Shown one piece after another: positions 1 through 5,903 of a stretch of 5,986 nt of DNA (the stretch's first letter is position 1; each line of letters opens with the position of its first letter). The notes beneath the pieces were generated by a model that ran no database searches, was not told where the DNA came from, and saw only the letters and a list, made by a program, of their open reading frames with translations. This DNA is from JBJXHC01 sp964538485 (lineage in GTDB: Bacteria > Bacteroidota > Ignavibacteria > UBA10030 > UBA6906). Where the stretch lies: the NCBI GenBank assembly GCA_964538485.1, contig CAZIHJ010000153.1:1-5986 (forward strand), given 5' to 3'. A program made the translations under genes and the position numbers.

Positions 1-337
1 GTTGCTCAGACAGGGTGTGCTTCCAGATGAAACCACAAGCGCCAACTTCCATCGCCTTTTTGGGGTATTCGTCGCCTTCGTGTTCGGTCATCAGCACGAT
101 ATCAGGAGGATTATGCGATGTGCGAAGTCTCTTGGCTGTTTCGAATCCATCCATTACTGGCAGCCGAATATCGAGCAGAACTGTTGTCGGATGGAATGCT
201 TTTACATGCTCGATTGCCTCGAGGCCGTCCGCGGCTTCTCCGACAATCCGGATCCATGTCTCCGAGGCAAGCAACTCTGCGATGCTCCTGCGAATGTGCG
301 TGCTGTCGTCAACTACCAGGATTCGGATGCTTTGCAT
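1..337 (-). CDS. Response regulator receiver domain, NarL/LuxR-like (partial, C-terminus off window)
   Basis: This is the first 112 codons of a two-component response regulator; the rest lies beyond base 1. Read from the minus strand it starts MQSIRILVVDDSTHIRRSI. The receiver signature is complete: acidic pair D10/D11, phospho-acceptor D56 in 'LLDIRLPVMDGFE', switch threonine T84 in 'VLMTEH', and conserved lysine K106 in 'GACGFIWK'. In this family, phosphorylation of the aspartate by a histidine kinase switches output activity in the cytoplasm. The 'GEAADGLEAIE ... P.VLLDIRLPVMDG' pattern is that of NarL/FixJ-type regulators, so a C-terminal LuxR-type helix-turn-helix is expected outside the window but is not seen. 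The start is supported by GGAGGA at 341-346, three bases upstream of the ATG. No kinase gene is present. The gene upstream (525-3083) ends in a terminator, so this gene probably has its own promoter. The receiver is certain; the output domain is inferred. Confidence 0.93.
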   Translation of the reverse strand, partial: MQSIRILVVDDSTHIRRSIAELLASETWIRIVGEAADGLEAIEHVKAFHPTTVLLDIRLPVMDGFETAKRLRTSHNPPDIVLMTEHEGDEYPKKAMEVGACGFIWKHTLSEQ

Positions 338-407
338 CGTTCCTCCAAATGGATCAATCGAATAGCTGAAAGGGATGGGTAGGACTTCCAGTACCCTGAC
401 CTGAAGA

Positions 408-451
408 GTATTAGTGACATGTGAGTGGTGTTGCAGAAAAACCGAAGGGAA
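408..451 (-). promoter_or_regulatory. Candidate promoter/regulatory element upstream of the response regulator (20-nt element, copy 1)
   Basis: On the minus strand, positions 451-432 read TTCCCTTCGGTTTTTCTGCA. This matches a second copy at 3174-3155 in 19 of 20 bases. After an 18-nt gap comes TAATAC (413-408), which resembles a -10 hexamer. If it is a promoter, transcription would begin near 401 and leave a leader of about 64 nt before the start codon at 337. The match and spacing are seen directly; the promoter role is inferred, because no good -35 consensus is present. Confidence 0.35.
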
Positions 452-461
452 TAATGAACGA

Positions 462-473
462 TTTCCTAGGAAA
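462..473. repeat. Perfect 12-bp palindrome
   Basis: TTTCCTAGGAAA is self-complementary over all 12 bases. It lies just beyond the terminator stem of the secreted-protein gene, overlapping its T-rich tail. It is 11 bases from the 20-nt element upstream of the response regulator. It could be an operator half of that promoter region or a chance palindrome. No binding protein can be assigned. Confidence 0.4.
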
Positions 474-505
474 CAGAAGCCCGCCGGGCAATGGAGCCGG
501 CGGGC
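469..505 (-). terminator. Intrinsic terminator of the secreted LamG protein gene
   Basis: A perfect 9-bp GC-rich stem is formed by GCCCGCCGG (479-487) and CCGGCGGGC (497-505), with a 9-nt loop. In the minus-strand direction it is followed by TTCTGTTTCC, a moderately T-rich tract. It begins 20 bases after the stop codon at 525-527. There is no T-run on the opposite side, so it is oriented for minus-strand transcription. It separates the secreted-protein gene from the response-regulator gene. Confidence 0.85.
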
Positions 506-524
506 ATTGAGTATCATCTGAAAT

Positions 525-3083
525 TTACTTCAACAATAGCATCTTTCGAGTCTGCCTAAAGGCCCCTGCTTCGATGCGATAGAAGTAGACGCCGCTTGCA
601 GTATTGCCTCCGTCCCACGTGATTGACTTCCGACCGACATCCTGGCTTTCATCAACGAGTACCGCCAGTTCACGACCAAGGACATCAAGGATTGTGAGTT
701 TGACATGATTCCTTTCGGGCAACTGATATGTGATCGTTGTTGATGGGTTGAACGGGTTTGGGTGGTTTTGCGCGAGCGAGAACACCAAAGGAATGTTCTT
801 TTCCACAATCACATCCTCAGGGGGTGATGGCGGAGCTTCAACGACAAATTCACCGTCACTCCTGGCAGCCAGCTGCGAGCCTCCGGCAGAGAAGTGTAGC
901 GTTCCGCCTTGACTCGCCTTCACCCAGTATCCCTTTCCGGGAAACAAGGTAACAGAAATCGCATATGGAGGGTCGTAACGATAGAATGAAGAGATCACAA
1001 TTCCACCGGGGTCTGAAGTTATTTCAGAAACAATTACTGTGTCTTCAAATGGCCCGATCATGTTCCAGCCAGGGTTTACTTCAACCTTCTTGTCGACGAC
1101 GGTCCAGCCGCAGAAATTGTAGATGTGCATTCCATTGAATTTTATCCAGTATCCAACCCCCGGGTCCAAGGTGTCATCAAGTGTGTAACCATTTGAATCA
1201 AATAGATATGGGTGACTAATGGCATCGGGAAAAACCTCAAGGTAGTGCCGTGAAGCCATATTCAGAGGAAGAGACACCATATTCCATCCACCATGCGTGA
1301 GTATGACGCGGCATGCCTCCACAGATTTCTCAATCAATAATTCAGTAATCACGGGGTTGTTGAGTACCACTCTGTCTTGAGTCTTCATGTCGATGTTCAC
1401 AAGGATCCCCCCATAGAGATCCCTCATGTAAATACGTCCGGTCGGCAATGCAGATGTATCCCACTGCAACGTGAGTGGATAGCTGCAGGCTTGAAGCTTC
1501 AAGCGCCACAGAACCTCCTCAGGTGGATCACTTCGAATGTCACAAAGCGAGGCTGTTGGTGAAGGCTCACATGGAAGAATGAACCGAATGTCAAAAGCTC
1601 CGGCAGGAGGCGATGGTGGAAGGTCCTGTTCGCAGGTATTGGAGTCAATGCAATCTGTCGCGAGCGGATCCTGGCCAAATGCTCCAACTAGTGTGTCTCC
1701 GCAGGCATCAAACGCTATGAGGGGGGATTGCCATGATGATTGGAGTGGCCACCCTGATTCGTGATAGAGTTGTTGGATCTCTATCTCTGATAACGCTCTG
1801 TTGTAAATCCTTATGTCATCGATTTTTCCGGTATGAAATGCATTCTCACAAGCTCCGCCTGATTCTCTGAACCTCCCAATGGTCATGTGTTCAGACACAT
1901 TGGTCAGGTTATAAGGGAACGAAGCCGTATCTCCATCTAAGTTTCCATCTCCGTAGATAGAAACCGCACCACTTTGGCGCTTGAACAAGATAAAATGCCA
2001 TCTTCCATCGGCGTAATTGACATTGTCCGAAGCTGGATAGATTGGACCGTGAGGGGGAGCCTGAAGCGAAGTCTGAATTCGGCTGTTGTGCCCTAGCGAC
2101 CAACCAGTGTTGAAGCATTCACCCTTTGTTACGACTCTCTCTCCCCGAGTTGATGTGGTCAGAATCCACGCGCAGACCGTAAAATCTCCGGTTCCAAATT
2201 CTAATGTGGAGTCTTCATTCACGCTTATGTAATCATCTGTTCCATCGAAAGTGTATGCTTTGTTGATGTTTCCAAATCTATCAGTTGCGAGTGCAGCACC
2301 CAGAACGGTCCCGTCATTACCATTTCCGCTTTCATCATTTGCATTACCGTTGAATGGATAGTGAGCGACTAGGCCTTGCGCAGGAAGCGGCCATCCCCCT
2401 TCATGATACAATGAATCAACTTCGGTAGCTGAGAGGGCTCGGGCATAGAAACGGATGTCATCAATGAGGCCGGAAAAATACTGATCGCATGGTGAAGACT
2501 CCATGTTTCTGCCAATAGCAAGTTGTATGTTAGGGTTAGTCATCGAATTTGAGAATGTTCCGGTTCCGCCGTCTACAAGGCCATCTCCGAAAATCTGGAT
2601 ATTGCCATTGTCTCTGGTAAATGCAACGAAATGCCATTGGTCATCATTGTAACCTGAATCTGTGGATATAAAATAATGTGCCCCACTATTTGTTGGAAAC
2701 TGCATTGCGACAGTAATCCTTCCCGGTCCGTCGAGCGTTATCTGCCAACCGGCGCTCCCATTACATTCTCCACGCGAGATGACCCTGCCATATTGTGAGG
2801 TCCTTATCCATACACACACAGTCAGATCCTCGGGACCGAACTGCATTGCAGATGTATCCTCGAGAAGAAGATGATCATCCGTGCCATCAAAAGCATAGGC
2901 AGAACTATCATTTCCAAATCTATCTGTTGACAAGATAATACCTCCCATAGGTGTCAAGTCGTTTCCATTTCCGCTCTCGTCATTTGAGTTTCCATTGAAC
3001 GGGTAGTACGCAATGAGACTGTCTTGCGCAAACAGGTTCAGTGGAAGCAAGAGCAGCAAAATGCAGGCTTGTACGTGTTTCAT
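525..3083 (-). CDS. Secreted two-LamG-domain protein with T9SS (Por) C-terminal sorting domain
   Basis: An 852-residue exported protein, probably displayed on or released from the cell surface. Residues 1-20 are a signal peptide (MKHVQ, then a leucine-rich core, ending LFAQ). Two LamG/concanavalin-A-like domains follow at about 22-226 and 237-441. Each opens with 'YPFNGN(S/N)ANDESGNGND'-like sequence and closes with 'DDIR.Y.RALS..E...LYHE.GWPL'. Residues 450-590 are cysteine-rich and probably Ig-like. Two GWN...GYW(I/V)K repeats lie at 598-649 and 671-722. Residues 767-852 are a FlgD-like type IX sorting domain (SLAQNHPNPFNPSTTI, LGREL, SGVYFYR, terminal KMLLLK). In known systems this domain directs export through the T9SS outer-membrane translocon and is usually cleaved. 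LamG domains in such proteins commonly bind carbohydrate or act as structural modules; no catalytic motif is seen, so adhesion or binding is more likely than enzymatic activity. The start is fixed by GGGAGG (3090-3095), six bases from the ATG. Confidence 0.93.
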   Translation of the reverse strand: MKHVQACILLLLLPLNLFAQDSLIAYYPFNGNSNDESGNGNDLTPMGGIILSTDRFGNDSSAYAFDGTDDHLLLEDTSAMQFGPEDLTVCVWIRTSQYGRVISRGECNGSAGWQITLDGPGRITVAMQFPTNSGAHYFISTDSGYNDDQWHFVAFTRDNGNIQIFGDGLVDGGTGTFSNSMTNPNIQLAIGRNMESSPCDQYFSGLIDDIRFYARALSATEVDSLYHEGGWPLPAQGLVAHYPFNGNANDESGNGNDGTVLGAALATDRFGNINKAYTFDGTDDYISVNEDSTLEFGTGDFTVCAWILTTSTRGERVVTKGECFNTGWSLGHNSRIQTSLQAPPHGPIYPASDNVNYADGRWHFILFKRQSGAVSIYGDGNLDGDTASFPYNLTNVSEHMTIGRFRESGGACENAFHTGKIDDIRIYNRALSEIEIQQLYHESGWPLQSSWQSPLIAFDACGDTLVGAFGQDPLATDCIDSNTCEQDLPPSPPAGAFDIRFILPCEPSPTASLCDIRSDPPEEVLWRLKLQACSYPLTLQWDTSALPTGRIYMRDLYGGILVNIDMKTQDRVVLNNPVITELLIEKSVEACRVILTHGGWNMVSLPLNMASRHYLEVFPDAISHPYLFDSNGYTLDDTLDPGVGYWIKFNGMHIYNFCGWTVVDKKVEVNPGWNMIGPFEDTVIVSEITSDPGGIVISSFYRYDPPYAISVTLFPGKGYWVKASQGGTLHFSAGGSQLAARSDGEFVVEAPPSPPEDVIVEKNIPLVFSLAQNHPNPFNPSTTITYQLPERNHVKLTILDVLGRELAVLVDESQDVGRKSITWDGGNTASGVYFYRIEAGAFRQTRKMLLLK
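528..785 (-). other. T9SS type A (Por secretion) C-terminal sorting domain
   Basis: This is residues 767-852 of the LamG protein. Visible hallmarks are the entry motif 'QNHPNPFNPSTTI', then 'ITYQLPE ... VKLTILDVLGRELAVLVD', then 'I.WDG ... ASGVYFYRIEAG', and a basic/hydrophobic end 'TRKMLLLK'. The family folds as an Ig-like sandwich and acts as the export signal for the type IX system. No T9SS machinery gene is in the window. Confidence 0.93.
918..1292 (-). repeat. Two GWN...GYW protein repeats within the LamG protein
   Basis: Residues 598-649 run from 'GGWNMVSLPL' to 'PGVGYWIKF'. Residues 671-722 run from 'PGWNMIGPF' to 'PGKGYWVKAS'. The two units are offset by about 73 residues and share the opening GWNM and the closing GxGYWxK, with little similarity between. 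This repeat type recurs next to sorting domains in secreted proteins of the same bacterial group and probably forms a small beta-domain. Its function is unknown. Confidence 0.75.
1761..3020 (-). repeat. Tandem duplication of a LamG domain (about 215-residue unit)
   Basis: Two LamG domains (residues about 22-226 and 237-441) are in tandem at an offset of 215 codons (645 bases). Identity is high at the edges: 'YPFNGN.NDESGNGND' and 'LYHE.GWPL'. It also holds in 'TDRFGN ... AY.FDGTDD', 'L.FG..D.TVC.WI' and 'DDIR.Y.RALS'. The inner loops differ. At DNA level the opening segments (2320-2362 and 2965-3007) are recognisably related but differ at many third positions, so the duplication is old rather than recent. 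Confidence 0.9.
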
Positions 3084-3109
3084 GAAGCACCTCCCTTGGA
3101 GAAAATGTG

Positions 3110-3135
3110 ATCAGTGAGTGGACACACTCACTGAT
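3110..3135. promoter_or_regulatory. Inverted repeat with 11-bp arms upstream of the LamG protein gene (possible operator or leader hairpin)
   Basis: ATCAGTGAGTG (3110-3120) and CACTCACTGAT (3125-3135) are perfect inverted copies separated by 4 bases. The repeat ends 27 bases upstream of the ATG at 3083 and 15 bases upstream of the ribosome binding site. On the minus strand it is followed by CACATTTTCTCC, so a weak attenuator hairpin is possible. Its arms also cover the candidate -10 hexamer (3131-3136), which would suit a repressor operator. The symmetry is seen directly; the role is inferred. Confidence 0.6.
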
Positions 3136-3174
3136 ACCTGCACCTTACGGTCCGTGCAGAAAATCCGAAGGGAA
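3131..3174 (-). promoter_or_regulatory. Candidate promoter/regulatory element upstream of the LamG protein (20-nt element, copy 2)
   Basis: The minus strand reads TTCCCTTCGGATTTTCTGCA at 3174-3155, then 18 bases, then TATCAG (3136-3131). This is the same order and spacing as the copy upstream of the response regulator. A start near 3124 would give a leader of about 41 nt. The 18-base gap contains the partial dyad TGCAC...GTGCA (3139-3158). No convincing sigma70 -35 or Bacteroidota TTTG/TAnnTTTG pair is visible, so the promoter call is tentative. Confidence 0.35.
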
Positions 3175-3341
3175 AACTCGGGTGGCTGCGGGAGGAGACA
3201 TCAAGTCCGGAGGGGATTATGAGGCTTTGCAGAGAGATGAAAATGAAATGTACGGGGCGGAAACGACGTTGTGCCCGCCTGAACTGGATGGGCAGGGGTG
3301 CCATTGCCGATTACAACAAATCTGATCGGATTAGATTCCGG

Positions 3342-4766
3342 CTAGGGTTTGAGGGCTGAAATGGCGCTTAGGTATCTCTTGTTCATCGTCGGCGTGCTCA
3401 CAAACTTCTCCCCGTCCCAATACTGGACATCGCGGAGTAGTTCTTTCCAATACGCGTCGTTCAGGGATTTTGAAAGTTTTCCCTCCGATCGGTATTTATT
3501 GTGCAAGACGGTGAACTCGTTACTATCTTCGACCCGATTGCACTTCAAATTGTGGTCGAAGTAGTAAACCAAGGATGGCTTTTCTTTCCCGAGTGTCTCA
3601 TTTGTGCTAAGCCGTATGAACTCGGACTCAACACTCATCTCATACCCTTCGGTGTTCCCTGTGGATGAGAATGCACTCAAGTCAGATTTGGGCAACAAGA
3701 TATAGTATTTTTCAACTCCTTTGGATATTCCCACTGGCGTATGGCTCGGTGGCGCAGGCGAGTGACCTGAAATATGACGAGAGTCCAACACAATCAATGG
3801 TGCATAATGGAATCCGTTGTTCGCTCCCGTGATGAGGATCTCCTTCACACCGTCATTGTCGATGTCAACCGCTCTTGGCGGTCCAAGAACGCCGCTATTC
3901 CAATACTCGGAGAGAAGGGTCCCGGTCTTGCCATCAAGTTTGATGATGACATTGGGATACAACGGATTATTTGTGGCGAGGGCGATAACTTCAGTGCTGC
4001 CATTGCTGTCAAAATCGTCCACAAGCAGATATCTGGGAAAAAATGCGTCCTCAATGGTTTCGTTTCCGAATGTCATTTTTCGGCTGAGTTTGTACGACCA
4101 CTTCGTTGATTTGTCAGCATTGTAGCAAATGACAGACTTTGAGGAGTCCCAGGTTTGTATACCGCCAAATGCAACAACGACTTCGTTCTCCCTGTCTCCA
4201 TCGACGTCGGTAACGACAAGAAACTTGTGAAAATCGAGAGCCCGCGCCTCCAGATAATCTACGTCAAATCCTTGTCCCACATGCTTCCTCCACAACTCCT
4301 GTCCCTGAGCATTGAACACGACCAGAAACTCCTCCTTCGCCCGCGCGCGTGCAGGGTTTTTATCGGTAATCTGATCAGCATTGGGTGATGGGCCAAACAT
4401 GTTCATGAATCCCAGAAGCGCAGCTCCGAAACAAGCAACGAATCCTGCAGACGCCACGACGGGCCGACGGACTACGAAGAGAAAAAAGCGCGCGGGCATG
4501 GTTAGCTTTCGTTCGCCAGGAAGACCGGCCCCGTACACTTGCTCCGCCTCCAACGCCACCGCTTGCACAGTAAGAGCCTGTGAAGCGGCCTTGGCGCGCT
4601 CATTCTGAACATCTGTGACCTCTGAGTAGTACTCGCGAATTTCATCGTAGAGCGATGAACATGCTGCACACCCTGCAATGTGCCCCGCAATTTCCTCGCG
4701 CCGATCTTCCACTGCTTCTGAATCGAGGACGTACAGCTCGAGTGTTTTCTCGTCAATGTGTGTCAT
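3342..4766 (-). CDS. Membrane-anchored zinc-finger anti-sigma-like protein with FG-GAP/VCBS-like extracytoplasmic domain
   Basis: A 474-residue single-pass membrane protein starting MTHIDEKTLELYVLD. Residues 29-36 (HIAGCAAC) form the H-x3-C-x2-C motif of zinc-finger anti-sigma (zf-HC2) domains, which bind and hold sigma factors in the cytoplasm. Residues about 103-124 form one transmembrane helix after a short basic stretch. The outer part (about 145-474) carries three Asp-rich loops of FG-GAP/VCBS type: DVDGDRENE (187-195), DFDSNGSTE (251-259) and DIDNDGVKE (301-309). Each is preceded and followed by beta-strand-like sequence such as 'EVVVAFGG' or 'EILITGANN'. That pattern suggests a calcium-binding beta-propeller. 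The gene lies 47 bases downstream of the sigma-like candidate at 4814-5872 and is probably co-transcribed with it. An in-frame TTG at 4778 would add four residues, but it has no ribosome binding site. The anti-sigma role is inferred from the motif and context. Confidence 0.85.
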   Translation of the reverse strand: MTHIDEKTLELYVLDSEAVEDRREEIAGHIAGCAACSSLYDEIREYYSEVTDVQNERAKAASQALTVQAVALEAEQVYGAGLPGERKLTMPARFFLFVVRRPVVASAGFVACFGAALLGFMNMFGPSPNADQITDKNPARARAKEEFLVVFNAQGQELWRKHVGQGFDVDYLEARALDFHKFLVVTDVDGDRENEVVVAFGGIQTWDSSKSVICYNADKSTKWSYKLSRKMTFGNETIEDAFFPRYLLVDDFDSNGSTEVIALATNNPLYPNVIIKLDGKTGTLLSEYWNSGVLGPPRAVDIDNDGVKEILITGANNGFHYAPLIVLDSRHISGHSPAPPSHTPVGISKGVEKYYILLPKSDLSAFSSTGNTEGYEMSVESEFIRLSTNETLGKEKPSLVYYFDHNLKCNRVEDSNEFTVLHNKYRSEGKLSKSLNDAYWKELLRDVQYWDGEKFVSTPTMNKRYLSAISALKP

Positions 4767-4771
4767 GTTCA

Positions 4772-4776
4772 CTTCC
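4772..4776 (-). promoter_or_regulatory. Ribosome binding site that decides the start of the anti-sigma-like gene
   Basis: The minus strand reads GGAAG (continuing TG) five bases before the ATG at 4766. The in-frame TTG at 4778 overlaps the first bases of this motif and has only AT-rich sequence (TATATATGT) upstream. The ATG is therefore the preferred start, and the product is 474 rather than 478 residues. Confidence 0.65.
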
Positions 4777-4799
4777 AAACATATATACCAGCATTCTGC

Positions 4800-4825
4800 G
4801 TCTCTTGCAGAGACTACGCGCGTAG
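4800..4825. repeat. Small hairpin and CTACGCGCGTAG palindrome at the gene junction
   Basis: GTCTCT/AGAGAC (4800-4805 and 4809-4814) form a 6-bp stem with a 3-base loop. They abut the perfect 12-bp palindrome CTACGCGCGTAG (4814-4825), which includes the TAG stop codon of the upstream gene. The position between two probably co-transcribed genes could affect mRNA processing or relative expression. There is no T-run, so it is not an intrinsic terminator. It may be chance. Confidence 0.4.
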
Positions 4826-5872
4826 TTCATTGTCCAGACCTTTCAGGCGCTCTTTTGTCATTCGTACCATATACTCCAATATGGATTTGTGTCGCGTTGT
4901 ATACTCTTCAGTGGTCAGTCCATCCAGATGGTCGCCCAGCGTTCGTATAAACGTTTCGTCCGAATAGTGCCCGGGCTGAACATGGTGATCAAAAATGGTT
5001 TTCAGTGCCGCGACATAGGCGTTGAATTCGCGCTCGCTACATTTGCCATGCTCTACATAAGTTCTGCGGGCCGCTGTGGAAACGTCACATACCGCCCGCT
5101 CCACCAATTGAGCGAGTTGTGCCCTCATTACATCACTCTCAACCTCATCAGGCGACGATGCGTCTGGCAATTCGTGCAAGGTGACGATCTTCCTGAAGAT
5201 CAAGGCCAGCGGGACAAAACGAACCGTTCGCCGACAATGGTCCTGGTTCATTATTATGACGTGCAACTTACGAAGGAGTTCCGGCACGGTGTCGTTTGCA
5301 CGGCAGACACAGAAGAGCTCACGTTCGAGCACTTCACCGGTCATCTCCGGTTTGTCCAGCAGCGGATCTCCTTCGCACGGCAGGAGAAATTTGTCATTGA
5401 AGCGTGTGGTGAGATAGAAGAGGCGTGTGCGCTTGAGGCCAAGCTTCATGTTCCGGAGAACGTCGGCAAGCCCCGGGTCGGCGTCCGTGAGCAGGCGGAT
5501 AAGTTCCTTGCCGATTTTGCCCGAGACGAGCACACGCAATGATCGTTGCAATTCCGTATCTGTTGCAGCATCCATGTCTGGATGCCAGCGATTGAAAAAG
5601 GTGATAAGGTGATGAAACTGCCTGTTGTGCTTTCGGGCAAAGAGGTCGCCGAGAGCATCCTGAATAACATCGCGCTCAGAAAGGCGTAGCGCATCCAGAT
5701 TGAGTCTGCCGCTGGCGATGCGCTTCCTGATAATTGGAGCCGCGAGACTGTAACACAACTCTGCGAAGTCGCGGAGTTGGGCTGGTGTGTAACTCCCCGA
5801 CAGGATTGTGAGAAGTTGCTCCTTGTACAGGTGTTGCATATGGTGGTGGATGTTGGTGTTGGCAGGTCGCAT
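4814..5872 (-). CDS. Uncharacterised helical protein, candidate divergent sigma-factor-like regulator
   Basis: A 352-residue protein I do not recognise with confidence. It is predicted soluble, with no signal peptide or membrane helix. Residues 33-95 contain 'LRDFAELCYSLAAPIIRKRI' and 'DVIQDALGDLFARKHNRQFHHLITFFNRW', which loosely follow the helix pattern of sigma70 region 2 (acidic D-x-x-Q-D-x-x followed by an aromatic/basic helix). Residues 110-143 ('LRVLVSGKIGKELIRLLTDADPGLADVLRNMK') and the C-terminal helix at 315-350 ('LTTEEYTTRHKSILEYMVRMTKERLKGL') are rich in basic residues. The 215-235 segment is hydrophobic ('VRFVPLALIFRKIV'). Five of the cysteines lie at 166-213, but no clear metal site is apparent. 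The main argument for a sigma-like role is context: the next gene, 47 bases on, encodes a zinc-finger anti-sigma-like membrane protein. The start is uncertain. ATG 5872 directly follows an in-frame TGA and has no ribosome binding site; ATG 5839 (residue 12) is the alternative. CDS reality is high; function is low confidence. Confidence 0.8.
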   Translation of the reverse strand: MRPANTNIHHHMQHLYKEQLLTILSGSYTPAQLRDFAELCYSLAAPIIRKRIASGRLNLDALRLSERDVIQDALGDLFARKHNRQFHHLITFFNRWHPDMDAATDTELQRSLRVLVSGKIGKELIRLLTDADPGLADVLRNMKLGLKRTRLFYLTTRFNDKFLLPCEGDPLLDKPEMTGEVLERELFCVCRANDTVPELLRKLHVIIMNQDHCRRTVRFVPLALIFRKIVTLHELPDASSPDEVESDVMRAQLAQLVERAVCDVSTAARRTYVEHGKCSEREFNAYVAALKTIFDHHVQPGHYSDETFIRTLGDHLDGLTTEEYTTRHKSILEYMVRMTKERLKGLDNELRA

Positions 5873-5874
5873 TC

Positions 5875-5903
5875 AAAGTACTGAACGCGTCGAACAAGGT
5901 CAA
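5875..5903 (-). promoter_or_regulatory. Possible sigma70-type promoter of the regulator/anti-sigma operon
   Basis: The minus strand carries TTGACC (5903-5898), a 17-base spacer, and TACTTT (5880-5875). These are four or more matches each to the -35 and -10 consensus with optimal spacing. Transcription would begin near 5868, inside codon 2 of the longest reading of the gene. If this promoter is used, translation must start at ATG 5839, with a leader of about 29 nt. The call rests on consensus alone. Confidence 0.35.

Noticed and set aside
2..382. Plus-strand frames of 83-126 codons at the left edge.
   Set aside because: They are antisense to a complete receiver-domain sequence with all catalytic residues on the minus strand.
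3107..3325. A 72-codon plus-strand frame in the gap between the anti-sigma-like and LamG genes.
   Set aside because: It has no ribosome binding site, overlaps the inverted repeat and the 20-nt element, and encodes a low-complexity peptide without any family resemblance.
3272..3342. Possible terminator after the anti-sigma-like gene: TGCCC/GGGCA (3272-3294) and the imperfect dyad AATCTGATCGGATT (3319-3332).
   Set aside because: The stems are short or mismatched and no T-run follows on the minus strand, so an intrinsic terminator is not supported.
4774..4782. TATGTTTG on the minus strand at about 4783-4776, matching the Bacteroidota TAnnTTTG promoter motif upstream of the anti-sigma-like gene.
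   Set aside because: There is no TTTG at the -33 distance. A start 7 bases downstream would also remove the ribosome binding site, so an internal promoter here is unlikely.
4753..4782. A nine-codon frame (ATG at 4782) overlapping the start of the anti-sigma-like gene, as a possible leader peptide.
   Set aside because: It has no ribosome binding site and no regulatory codon run; the length is consistent with chance.
4889..5542. A 217-codon open frame on the plus strand.
   Set aside because: It lies wholly inside the minus-strand gene at 4814-5872. It has no ribosome binding site and no recognisable domain, and its composition looks like a frame shadow.
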